A DNA stretch of 64,000 nt from an uncultured Prevotella sp. (GTDB lineage Bacteria; Bacteroidota; Bacteroidia; Bacteroidales; Bacteroidaceae): the NCBI GenBank assembly GCA_900545525.1, contig UQZX01000016.1, forward strand, positions 1-64,000, given 5' to 3'. A program made the translations under genes and the position numbers. Positions 17,408-25,554 of the stretch are shown piece by piece (position 1 is the stretch's first letter; the number at the start of each line of letters is the position of its first letter). Under the pieces are notes generated by a model. The model was given only the letters and a program-made list of their open reading frames with translations. It was not told where the DNA came from and made no database searches.

Positions 17408-19378
17408 ATGATTAACATTACATTTCCTGACGGTTCTGTTCGTTCGTATGAAGAGGGCGTTACAGGATTACAGATTGCCGAAAGCATATCACCGGCTTTG
17501 GCACGCGACGTGTTGGCTTGCGGCGTAAACGGTGAGACAGTAGAACTTAACCGTCCTATAACGGCGGACGCGGGCATCGCCCTGTATAAGTGGGATGACG
17601 ATGAAGGCAAGCACGCCTTTTGGCATACATCGGCACACTTGCTGGCAGAGGCGTTGCAGGAACTGTATCCAGGCATACAGTTCGGTTTCGGTCCGGCGAT
17701 AGAAAACGGTTTCTTCTATGACGTGCTTCTCAAGGACGGAGAGTCTATAAAAGAGGCAGACTTCCCGAAGATTGAGGCGAAGATGAAGGAACTTGCCGCA
17801 AAGAAAGAGCCCGTTGTGCGCAGGGAGGTTGCAAAAGCCGATGCTCTTGAGGAGTTTGGTGAGGCCGGGCAGACCTACAAGTGTGAGCACATAGACCAGG
17901 ATCTTGAGGACGGAACGATAACGACATACACACAGGGAGCGTTTACAGACCTGTGCCGTGGTCCGCACTTGCTCAACACCGGACTTATCAAGGCTATAAA
18001 GCTGACAAGCGTTGCGGGTGCCTTCTGGCGCGGTGACGCCACACGCGAGCAGATGCAGCGCCTCTATGGAATAACGTTCCCCAAGAAGAAGATGCTCGAT
18101 GAGTATCTTGTGATGATAGAAGAGGCAAAGAAGCGCGACCACCGCAAGATTGGCAAGGAGATGGAGCTATTCATGTTCTCGGAGCGTGTGGGCAAGGGAC
18201 TGCCTATATGGCTGCCAAAAGGAACTGAACTGCGCCTGCGTCTGCAGGACATGCTCCGCAAGATACAGAAACGTTACGGCTATCAGGAGGTGATAACGCC
18301 GCATATTGGAAGCAAGAACCTGTATGTTACAAGCGGTCACTATGCACACTACGGCAAGGATTCGTTCCAGCCGATACACACACCCGAGGAGGGAGAGGAG
18401 TATATGCTCAAGCCTATGAACTGTCCTCACCACTGTGAGGTGTTCGCCTGGAAGCCCCGTTCGTATAAAGACCTGCCCCTGCGCATCGCAGAGTTCGGAA
18501 CCGTGTACCGTTATGAGCAGAGCGGCGAGCTGCACGGACTTACACGTGTACGCTCGTTCACACAGGACGATGCCCATATCTTCTGCCGTCCGGACCAGGT
18601 TAAGGATGAATTCCTTCGCGTTATAGATATCATACAGACAGTGTTCTCAACATTCAACTTCTCGGATGACAACGTGGAGGCACAGATTTCACTGCGTGAT
18701 CCTAACGACCACGAGAAGTATATCGGAAGCGATGAGGTGTGGGCGTCTGCCGAGAAGGCAATCATGGAAGCTTGTGAGGAGAAAGGACTGAAGGCAAAGG
18801 TTGAGTATGGCGAGGCAGCTTTCTATGGTCCGAAGCTCGACTTCATGGTGAAGGATGCCATAGGACGCCGTTGGCAGCTCGGTACTATACAGGTAGACTA
18901 TAACCTGCCGCAGCGCTTCAAGCTGGAATATACCGACGAGGATAACACAAAGAAGGCTCCCGTGATGATACACCGTGCACCTTTCGGCTCGATGGAGCGC
19001 TTCACGGCAGTGCTTATAGAACATACGGCAGGTCATTTCCCGTTGTGGCTCACGCCCGATCAGGTGGCAATCCTTCCTATCAGTGAGAAGTTTAACGGCT
19101 ATGCTGCCGGCATCGCAAAATATTTCGATACAGTAGGAGTGCGTGCGATGGTTGACAGCCGCAATGAGAAGATAGGCCGTAAGATACGCGACAACGAGAT
19201 GAAACGCATACCTTACATGCTCATCGTTGGCGAGAAAGAGCAGGCAGAAGGCACCGTTGCCGTGCGCAAGCAGGGACAGGGCGACCAGGGAACGATGAAA
19301 ATGGAAGACTTTGCGAAGAAGATAAACGATGAAGTTGCCGACATGCTGAAGGCTACGGAGATACGTCCGGAAGCCTGA
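17408..19378 (+). CDS. thrS: Threonyl-tRNA synthetase
   Basis: This 656-residue class II synthetase charges tRNA-Thr. An N-terminal TGS domain (about 1-62) is followed by the editing domain with HTSAHLLAEAL (about 74-84) and the C-x-x-x-H part of CRGPHL. The catalytic core has motif 2 around YRYEQSGELHGLTRVR and the zinc-binding region PMNCPHHCEVF. A C-terminal anticodon-binding domain starts near VAILPISEK. No T-box-like leader is visible; the leader is short. A strong hairpin terminator follows. Confidence 0.97.
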   Translation: MINITFPDGSVRSYEEGVTGLQIAESISPALARDVLACGVNGETVELNRPITADAGIALYKWDDDEGKHAFWHTSAHLLAEALQELYPGIQFGFGPAIENGFFYDVLLKDGESIKEADFPKIEAKMKELAAKKEPVVRREVAKADALEEFGEAGQTYKCEHIDQDLEDGTITTYTQGAFTDLCRGPHLLNTGLIKAIKLTSVAGAFWRGDATREQMQRLYGITFPKKKMLDEYLVMIEEAKKRDHRKIGKEMELFMFSERVGKGLPIWLPKGTELRLRLQDMLRKIQKRYGYQEVITPHIGSKNLYVTSGHYAHYGKDSFQPIHTPEEGEEYMLKPMNCPHHCEVFAWKPRSYKDLPLRIAEFGTVYRYEQSGELHGLTRVRSFTQDDAHIFCRPDQVKDEFLRVIDIIQTVFSTFNFSDDNVEAQISLRDPNDHEKYIGSDEVWASAEKAIMEACEEKGLKAKVEYGEAAFYGPKLDFMVKDAIGRRWQLGTIQVDYNLPQRFKLEYTDEDNTKKAPVMIHRAPFGSMERFTAVLIEHTAGHFPLWLTPDQVAILPISEKFNGYAAGIAKYFDTVGVRAMVDSRNEKIGRKIRDNEMKRIPYMLIVGEKEQAEGTVAVRKQGQGDQGTMKMEDFAKKINDEVADMLKATEIRPEA

Positions 19379-19401
19379 TTGGCGATTTGTTATAAGTAAA
19401 G

Positions 19402-19437
19402 ACATCCCGTAAGTGCCTTATTGCATTTACGGGATGT
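19402..19437 (+). terminator. Terminator after thrS
   Basis: A 15-bp stem (19402-19416 with 19423-19437, one G-T pair) and a six-base loop lie 24 bases past the thrS stop, followed by TTTG. It also ends the convergent DUF1232 gene region. Confidence 0.75.
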
Positions 19438-19466
19438 TTGTATTAAAGATAAACGTCAGTCCTCTT

Positions 19467-19832
19467 TTATTTGTTCACGATTTCTATATACGGCGTATAT
19501 ACGGGAAAACGTTCGGGGAACCATTTGTCGAGCTGTGCATCGGCTTTGACTTTCATTTCAGGTGTTATGTGATGTCTCACTTTCCGGTAAGCCATGGTTA
19601 TGGACATCAACTCGTCTATTATGCCTATTACTGGAAGGCGTTTTGACGACATAAGGTTTATAGGGAGCACAATGTAGGACAATGCCGACAATATCATTAT
19701 CTTGTCCGATTTAGGAGTATTGTCACTCGTCATCACATAAAACAGCATGAGAACGGGACGCATGCTCTTCCTTCCCGCTTTCTTTGCAAACTCTACAATG
19801 TTATCCCACAAATCAATAATCGTTACGTTCAT
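19467..19832 (-). CDS. DUF1232 (YkvA-like) protein
   Basis: The 121-residue protein belongs to the DUF1232/YkvA family. The signature segment is TPKSDKIMILSALSYIVLPI, followed by an acidic IIDELMSI helix. That segment forms a hydrophobic hairpin and suggests membrane association. The ATG at 19832 is preferred to a TTG six bases earlier. A TATTTTTG on the minus strand at 19894-19887 could be the -7 element. Function is unknown in the family. Confidence 0.8.
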   Translation of the reverse strand: MNVTIIDLWDNIVEFAKKAGRKSMRPVLMLFYVMTSDNTPKSDKIMILSALSYIVLPINLMSSKRLPVIGIIDELMSITMAYRKVRHHITPEMKVKADAQLDKWFPERFPVYTPYIEIVNK

Positions 19833-19960
19833 ATACAATCTTTTTTTATGTTATTAAATATGGTGCACCGTAATAAAGATGCGTTGCAAAAATAAGGAAA
19901 ATAGATAATATATCGTATTTAATAAAATTCAATTCTTTCTAAAAAACAATATATGTTTGA

Positions 19961-20137
19961 GGAGGAGTAAAGTAGTAAGTAGAAGAGTAGTAAGGAGGGA
20001 AGGAGTAAGGAGAGACGTAGCAAGGGGAAGACAATAAGCTGAAAGTGCGATATTAGTCATGTCACGCTCAAGCATGCACATTACTACTTATCTCCTTACT
20101 CCTTACTCCTTCCCTCCTTACTCCTTCCCCCCCCCTC
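19961..20137. repeat. AGTAAGG-type low-complexity inverted repeat
   Basis: Left arm 19990-20012 and right arm 20099-20121 are perfect 23-base reverse complements built from GTAAGGAG words. Flanking AGTAAG-rich sequence extends the similarity on both sides. The element fills the divergent region between DUF1232 and infC, upstream of the infC promoter. Similar words recur at 27930-28075 and, reverse-complemented, at 33131-33180. Confidence 0.85.
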
Positions 20138-20188
20138 CGTATTTTATTGAAAATATGTTGTTTAATATAAAATAAATCGTTTTTTTAT

Positions 20189-20219
20189 TTTGCAGTTCGT
20201 TTGTTTTATCGTAACTTTG
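20189..20219 (+). promoter_or_regulatory. Promoter of infC-rpmI-rplT operon
   Basis: TTTG at 20189-20192, a 19-base spacer and TAACTTTG at 20212-20219 fit the Bacteroidetes consensus exactly. The leader to the infC ATG is only about 20 bases, too short for a large L20-binding leader structure. Confidence 0.85.
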
Positions 20220-20244
20220 CAGCCGCTTAACATAAAAAGTTTTG

Positions 20245-20928
20245 ATGAAGAACGACAGAAAGACCAATCAGTATCGTGTAAACGAACAGATACGTGTAAG
20301 AGAAGTACGTATAGTGGGTGAAAACGGTTCTACCGTGCTGCCTACACGTCAGGCACTTGACATGGCACGCCAACAGGGAGTGGATCTCGTGGAGATAAGT
20401 CCCAATGCACAGCCGCCGGTTTGTCGTCTCATCGACTACAGCAAATTTCTCTATCAGCAGAAGAAACGTGCAAAGGAACTTAAAGCAAAGCAAGTGAAGC
20501 AGGAAGTTAAGGAAATACGTTTCGGACCGCAGACAGACGATCATGACTACAACTTCAAACTGAAACATGCAAAGGAGTTCTTGGAAGAAGGAAACAAAGT
20601 GCGTGCATACGTGTTCTTCCGCGGGCGTTCAATCCTTTTCAAGGAACAGGGCGAAGTTCTCCTGTTGCGTTTTGCCAACGATTTGGAGGAATATGGCAAG
20701 GTTGAGCAGATGCCGTCATTGGAAGGAAAGAAAATGTTTCTGTATATAAATCCTAAAAAGGCGGGTGTCGTAAAGAAAAGTCAGCAGAAGATGGACCGTG
20801 AGCGCCGTGAGGCAGAAGCAAAAGACAATGCCAGTGCAAGTGAGGTAAATGATATTCCTTCAAATGGCGGACTTCTTGCCAATGCCAAGATAAGTGCCGA
20901 TGCCCTTGAGAAGCTGAAAGGTGAATAG
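20245..20928 (+). CDS. infC: Translation initiation factor IF-3
   Basis: The 227-residue IF-3 binds the 30S subunit and checks initiator tRNA and start codon. The N-domain begins YRVNEQIRVREVR, and GVDLVEISPNAQPPVCRLIDY marks the linker region. The C-domain contains EIRFGPQTDDHDYNFKLKHA. An Asp/Glu/Ser-rich C-terminal extension of about 50 residues goes beyond the usual length. ATG at 20245 is chosen over an in-frame TTG one codon earlier. It leads the classic infC-rpmI-rplT operon. Confidence 0.96.
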   Translation: MKNDRKTNQYRVNEQIRVREVRIVGENGSTVLPTRQALDMARQQGVDLVEISPNAQPPVCRLIDYSKFLYQQKKRAKELKAKQVKQEVKEIRFGPQTDDHDYNFKLKHAKEFLEEGNKVRAYVFFRGRSILFKEQGEVLLLRFANDLEEYGKVEQMPSLEGKKMFLYINPKKAGVVKKSQQKMDRERREAEAKDNASASEVNDIPSNGGLLANAKISADALEKLKGE

Positions 20929-21032
20929 TAATTAAGTTTTCCTTTAATATATAATAAGGTGAAGAATAGGGTGCGTAACGTTTGGTATATACGTTGCCAC
21001 CATGATTAAATAACAATTTAAATTATAAAACA

Positions 21033-21230
21033 ATGCCAAAAGTAAAGACGAATTCCGGTGCCAAGAAGAGATTTCGTTTCACCGGTACAGGTAAGGTTAA
21101 GAGAAATCACGCTTACCACAGTCACATCCTGACTAAGAAAACAAAGAAGCAAAAGCGTAATCTTGTTCACTCAACTCTTGTTGACAAGAGTAACATGAAG
21201 GCAGTTCGCGACCTGCTTTGTCTGCGTTAA
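21033..21230 (+). CDS. rpmI: 50S ribosomal protein L35
   Basis: The 65-residue basic protein begins MPKVKTNSGAKKRF, the diagnostic L35 start, and keeps GKVKRNHAYHSHILTKK. It is the second gene of infC-rpmI-rplT, with L20 starting 34 bases downstream. Length is normal. Confidence 0.97.
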   Translation: MPKVKTNSGAKKRFRFTGTGKVKRNHAYHSHILTKKTKKQKRNLVHSTLVDKSNMKAVRDLLCLR

Positions 21231-21264
21231 TCAAAGTCAAACAAAAATTTAAAGGAAGAAAATT

Positions 21265-21609
21265 ATGCCAAGATCAGTAAATCACGTTGCTTCAAGAGCA
21301 AAGAGAAAAAGAATTTTAAAGCTTACACGCGGCTACTATGGAGCCAGAAAGAATGTCTGGACAGTTGCGAAGAACACTTGGGAGAAGGGTTTGACTTATG
21401 CCTATCGTGACCGCCGTAATAAGAAACGTAACTTCCGTTCATTGTGGATTCAGCGTATAAATGCTGCTGCGCGTCTGCATGACATGAGCTACTCAACACT
21501 GATGGGTGCTTTGCACAAGGCTGGTATTGAGATTAACCGTAAGGTTCTTGCTGACCTCGCAGTGAACAATCCCGAGGCTTTCAAGGCTATCGTTGAGAAG
21601 GTAAAGTAA
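21265..21609 (+). CDS. rplT: 50S ribosomal protein L20
   Basis: The 114-residue protein begins MPRSVNHVASRAKRKRILK and carries RGYYGARKNVWTVAKN and the NAAARLHDMSYSTLM region typical of L20, an early 23S rRNA assembly protein. In other bacteria L20 represses this operon; no obvious L20 target is visible here. A terminator follows. Confidence 0.97.
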   Translation: MPRSVNHVASRAKRKRILKLTRGYYGARKNVWTVAKNTWEKGLTYAYRDRRNKKRNFRSLWIQRINAAARLHDMSYSTLMGALHKAGIEINRKVLADLAVNNPEAFKAIVEKVK

Positions 21610-21652
21610 AAACGGGATATTGTCTGAATAGAGAAAGACGATACAATGATAT

Positions 21653-21688
21653 AAAAAGGGGAAAGTTTTTCGGAACTTTCCCCTTTTT
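21653..21688 (+). terminator. Terminator of infC-rpmI-rplT operon
   Basis: A 15-bp perfect stem (21653-21667 with 21674-21688) around a TTTCGG loop ends in a T run. The A-rich 5' arm makes it bidirectional, also serving hemW on the other strand. Confidence 0.88.
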
Positions 21689-21708
21689 GTTTTTATTCTT
21701 TCACGTTC

Positions 21709-22836
21709 TCATACTTTCATAAGGTCGCTCATTATACCGTCGCTTATGAACAATCCGTTGCGGGTAAGGCTTAGATTAGATTGCGACAGGCAAAGATTGC
21801 TGGACGAGATGTGGCGTTCTGCGTTGGTCAACAGATAGCTGACGTATTGTTTGCCGAATGTTTCCTCAAGTCTGCACAGATCAATTCCCTCGCATGTCCG
21901 TAGGGCTGTCATTACGGTATCGTTATAACGGGTATCTGTGTCAAGTTCTTCACGTTCCATAGGTATGACGCCTTTGTTTATGCTTTCGATGTATTTCCTT
22001 ATGTCGGCAATATTCCATTGCCTTGAAACAGTATCGAAGGAATGTGCGGCTGCACCTATGCCTATATATGGTATGCCTTTCCAATAATTTCCATTGTGTC
22101 GTGAACGGAAGCCGGGAAGAGCAAAATTGCTTATTTCATAGTGTTCATATCCGGCTGATATAAGGCGTTCGGACAGATTGTAATACATAGTCCGGCTCAG
22201 TTCATCATCGGTTTCGTGGACAATGCCTTTCTCAAGCATATTGCGTAGCGGTGTCTCTTCCTCGTATGTAAGGCTGTATGCAGAGATATGCTGTACGTTG
22301 AGGGCAAGGGCACGTGATATGTCTTCACTCCATTCGCTTATGGTTTCATCAGGGAAACCGAACATGAGATCAATGCTGATGTTGCTTATGCCGGCATGGT
22401 GCAGCATGTCAATGGCACTGCTGATTTGTTCAGATGTATGTCTGCGGCGTATAAACTTCAGGCGACTGTTGTCGAAAGTCTGTACTCCCATGCTTATTCT
22501 GTTTATCGGAAGCTGAGATATTGTATCAGCCATTGCCGGTGTGATATCATCCGGATTACATTCCATCGTGACCTCAGCATTGGCTGATATGTCGTATACC
22601 TTATTATATATGGTATCAAACAGGATATGCAGTTCCTCCTCCCTTAACTGCGACGGAGTTCCTCCTCCGATATATATCGTGTCTATCGGTTCATGGATGT
22701 AGTCACGGCGCAAGTCAAGCTCTTTGCAAAGGGCTTTTACGTATTCCCTGCGGAGGGATAACCGGGTTGTAGAATAGAAGCCGCAATATATGCAGCGGCT
22801 GCTGCAAAAGGGGATGTGCACGTAGAGACCTGCCAT
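21709..22836 (-). CDS. hemW: Radical SAM heme chaperone HemW
   Basis: The 375-residue protein is of the HemW / HemN-like group. The radical SAM cluster motif C11-x3-C15-x2-C18 occurs in HIPFCSSRCIYCGF. YIGGGTPS and the SMGVQTFDNSRLKFIRR segment follow, and the HemW C-terminal domain is present. HemW is thought to insert heme into apoproteins rather than act as coproporphyrinogen oxidase, the label often given. It is transcribed away from the EF-G2-like gene; the 158-bp divergent region holds the promoter of the latter. Confidence 0.9.
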   Translation of the reverse strand: MAGLYVHIPFCSSRCIYCGFYSTTRLSLRREYVKALCKELDLRRDYIHEPIDTIYIGGGTPSQLREEELHILFDTIYNKVYDISANAEVTMECNPDDITPAMADTISQLPINRISMGVQTFDNSRLKFIRRRHTSEQISSAIDMLHHAGISNISIDLMFGFPDETISEWSEDISRALALNVQHISAYSLTYEEETPLRNMLEKGIVHETDDELSRTMYYNLSERLISAGYEHYEISNFALPGFRSRHNGNYWKGIPYIGIGAAAHSFDTVSRQWNIADIRKYIESINKGVIPMEREELDTDTRYNDTVMTALRTCEGIDLCRLEETFGKQYVSYLLTNAERHISSSNLCLSQSNLSLTRNGLFISDGIMSDLMKV

Positions 22837-22925
22837 GAACGGTATTTATAGTGATGATAAACTGATATAATTGCCCGCAAAATTACTAATATGTTTTAAA
22901 AATTTGTTCCTTTTATATATAATCT

Positions 22926-22956
22926 TTTGCTTTTCGGTCAAAAAGTAGTATCTTAG
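22926..22956 (+). promoter_or_regulatory. Probable promoter of EF-G2-like gene
   Basis: TTTG at 22926-22929 and TATCTTAG at 22949-22956, 19 bases apart, form a slightly imperfect Bacteroidetes promoter 38 bases before the start codon. Confidence 0.6.
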
Positions 22957-22994
22957 AGCCCAATATATGTTTAACGTCTTAAATCTAATATAAC

Positions 22995-25151
22995 ATGAAA
23001 GTTTATCAGACTAACGAAATCAAGAACATAGCCCTGCTCGGTAACGACGGCTCAGGTAAGACCACCCTCACGGAAGCATTGCTCTACGAGGCAGGTATCA
23101 TTCAGCGTCGCGGACGCATTACGGCAAAGAACACAGTGAGTGACTATTTCCCCGTAGAGCAGGAATACGGATATTCTGTTTTCTCAACAGTATACCATGT
23201 TGAGTGGAACAACAAGAAACTTAATATTATAGACTGTCCGGGATCGGACGACTTTGTCGGTGCGGCAATGACCGCGCTTAACGTAACGGATACGGCGATA
23301 TTGCTGCTTAACGGTCAGTATGGTCCGGAAGTGGGAACGCAGAACCATTTCCGTTATACTGATAAACTGAAGAAACCGGTAATATTCCTTGTCAATCAGC
23401 TTGATTCCGAAAAGTGCGATTATAACAATGTGCTGGAACGTCTTACGGAAATATATGGTCCGAAGGTTATACCTGTTCAGTATCCGCTCAACGAGGGACC
23501 GGGCTTCAATGCACTTATTGACGTGCTTCTCATGAAGAAATATTCTTGGGGACCAGAAGGAGGTGCTCCTACGATAGAGGAAATTCCGGCTGAGGAGATG
23601 GACAAGGCAATGGAAATGCACAAGGCACTTGTTGAGGCTGCTGCTGAGAACGATGAGACACTTATGGAGAAGTTCTTTGAAGAAGAGGCTCTGACGGAGG
23701 ACGAGATGCGTGAAGGTATACGCAAGGGACTTGTGACACGTTCAATCTTCCCCGTTTTCTGTGTTTGCGCAGGTAAGGACATGGGTGTTAGAAGACTTAT
23801 GGAGTTCTTGGGCAACGTGGTTCCTTTTGTTGATGAAATGCCGAAAGTGCACAATACACGCGGCGAGGAGATACCTGTAACAACAGATGGACCTACATCA
23901 TTGTATTTTTTCAAGACCGGTGTTGAGCCTCATATCGGTGAGGTATGCTACTTCAAGGTGATGAGCGGAAGTGTAAAGACCGGCGATGAGCTTTCAAATG
24001 CCGACCGCGGTTCAAAGGAGCGCCTTGGACAGATATATGTATGTGCGGGTGCCAACCGCCAGCCGGTGGACCAGCTTAATGCGGGTGACATAGGATGTGC
24101 CGTGAAGCTGAAAGATGTTAAGACAGGCAATACGCTTAATGGAAAGGAATGTGAGAACCGTTTTGACTTTATAAAATATCCTAATTCAAAGTTCTCCCGT
24201 GCCATAAAGGCGGTTAATGAAGGAGAAACTGAGAAACTTATGGCGGCTCTTCTAAAGATGCGTCAGGAGGATCCTACGTGGGTGGTAGAGCAGAGCAAGG
24301 AGTTGCGCCAGACTATCGTTCACGGTCAGGGAGAGTTCCATTTGCGTACGCTGAAGTGGCGTTTGGAGAATAACGAGAAGATACAGGTGAAGTTCATAGA
24401 ACCGAAGATACCTTATCGCGAGACTATAACCAAGTCGGCACGTGCCGATTACCGTCATAAGAAGCAGTCGGGCGGTGCAGGACAGTTTGGCGAGGTTCAC
24501 CTTATAATAGAACCGTATGCAGAGGGAATGCCTGATCCAACGGTATATAAGTTCAACGGTCAGGAATTCAAAATGAACATCAAAGGCAAGGAAGTTGTCG
24601 ACCTTGAATGGGGCGGAAAGCTTGTCTTCATCAACTCCGTTGTCGGTGGTGCAATTGACACGAGGTTCATGCCGGCAATATTGAAAGGTGTAATGGAGCG
24701 TATGGAGCGCGGACCTCTTACCGGCAGTTATGCACGTGATGTGCGTGTTATTGTGTACGACGGAAAGATGCACCCCGTAGACTCTAATGAGCTTTCGTTC
24801 ATGCTTGCAGCGCGTAACGCATTTGCAGAGGCGTTCAAGAATGCCGGTCCGAAGATACTTGAGCCTATTTACGACCTTGAGGTGTTTGTACCTTCCGATT
24901 TTATGGGTGACGTAATGAGCGACCTGCAGGGACGCCGTGCCCTTATCATGGGTATGGACAGCGAAGCCGGATATCAGAAGCTTCAGGCAAAGATACCTCT
25001 CAAAGAGCTTTCCAACTATTCAATTTCCTTGAGTTCTATTACGGGAGGCCGTGCATCGTTCACGACAAAGTTTGCCAGCTACGAGCTTGTTCCTAACGAT
25101 GTTCAGCAGGAACTGATAAAGGAACACGAGGCAGATGAGAGTGAAGAATGA
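22995..25151 (+). CDS. fusA2: EF-G paralogue (EF-G2-like) with altered GTPase motifs
   Basis: The 718-residue protein has the full EF-G domain order (I-V). Domain I is divergent. G1 is GNDGSGKT (16-23), and switch I has YGYS where classic EF-G has RGIT. G3 is DCPGSDDF (80-87) in place of DTPGHVDF, so the catalytic His is Ser84. G4 is NQLD (134-137). Bacteroides encodes a second EF-G with reduced or absent GTPase activity that supports translation in starvation and gut colonisation; these substitutions match that description. It stands alone, not in an str operon, which supports a paralogue rather than the main FusA. The two-gene-system equivalence is inferred by motif. Confidence 0.85.
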   Translation: MKVYQTNEIKNIALLGNDGSGKTTLTEALLYEAGIIQRRGRITAKNTVSDYFPVEQEYGYSVFSTVYHVEWNNKKLNIIDCPGSDDFVGAAMTALNVTDTAILLLNGQYGPEVGTQNHFRYTDKLKKPVIFLVNQLDSEKCDYNNVLERLTEIYGPKVIPVQYPLNEGPGFNALIDVLLMKKYSWGPEGGAPTIEEIPAEEMDKAMEMHKALVEAAAENDETLMEKFFEEEALTEDEMREGIRKGLVTRSIFPVFCVCAGKDMGVRRLMEFLGNVVPFVDEMPKVHNTRGEEIPVTTDGPTSLYFFKTGVEPHIGEVCYFKVMSGSVKTGDELSNADRGSKERLGQIYVCAGANRQPVDQLNAGDIGCAVKLKDVKTGNTLNGKECENRFDFIKYPNSKFSRAIKAVNEGETEKLMAALLKMRQEDPTWVVEQSKELRQTIVHGQGEFHLRTLKWRLENNEKIQVKFIEPKIPYRETITKSARADYRHKKQSGGAGQFGEVHLIIEPYAEGMPDPTVYKFNGQEFKMNIKGKEVVDLEWGGKLVFINSVVGGAIDTRFMPAILKGVMERMERGPLTGSYARDVRVIVYDGKMHPVDSNELSFMLAARNAFAEAFKNAGPKILEPIYDLEVFVPSDFMGDVMSDLQGRRALIMGMDSEAGYQKLQAKIPLKELSNYSISLSSITGGRASFTTKFASYELVPNDVQQELIKEHEADESEE

Positions 25152-25257
25152 CGCTTCTTTGACGAGAAAAATATTTAAAACAGTGGGGTGACAGCCACCG
25201 GATAATGAAGACATAACGAGTCTTCAAGTTCCAAATCCCCTCATTGTAGCATATTCA

Positions 25258-25305
25258 ACAGCCATATCACGATGTCCCATGCCGGACTGGATATGGCTGT
25301 TTTTG
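25258..25305 (+). terminator. Terminator after EF-G2-like gene
   Basis: An 11-bp perfect stem (25258-25268 with 25290-25300, ACAGCCATATC and its complement) with a 21-base loop is followed by TTTTTG. It lies about 105 bases past the stop. The remainder of the gap up to 25554 is AT-rich with no gene. Confidence 0.65.
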
Positions 25306-25554
25306 TCGTTAATTGTTATCCCTTAATGGTTTGACAATACTGTTTGGGTATACTTTATAATAAGTTCTGTCTATTGAAATGCAGTTATGTCTGCCACCGT
25401 TTTATTGTATTCATGTATATTTTATACTTTATTTTACAACTCGAACTTAATAATTATCAAGTTTGTTTTAAATTATTAGTTAATATGATTAAAATTAACG
25501 GATTTTATTAACCTAAAATAAACGTTGTATTTTATTTTGCGATATATTTGCGAT

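Noticed and set aside
25190..25250. Possible tRNA (T-arm-like AGTTCCAAATCCCC)
   Set aside because: No matching acceptor stem, D-arm or anticodon arm can be built around it.
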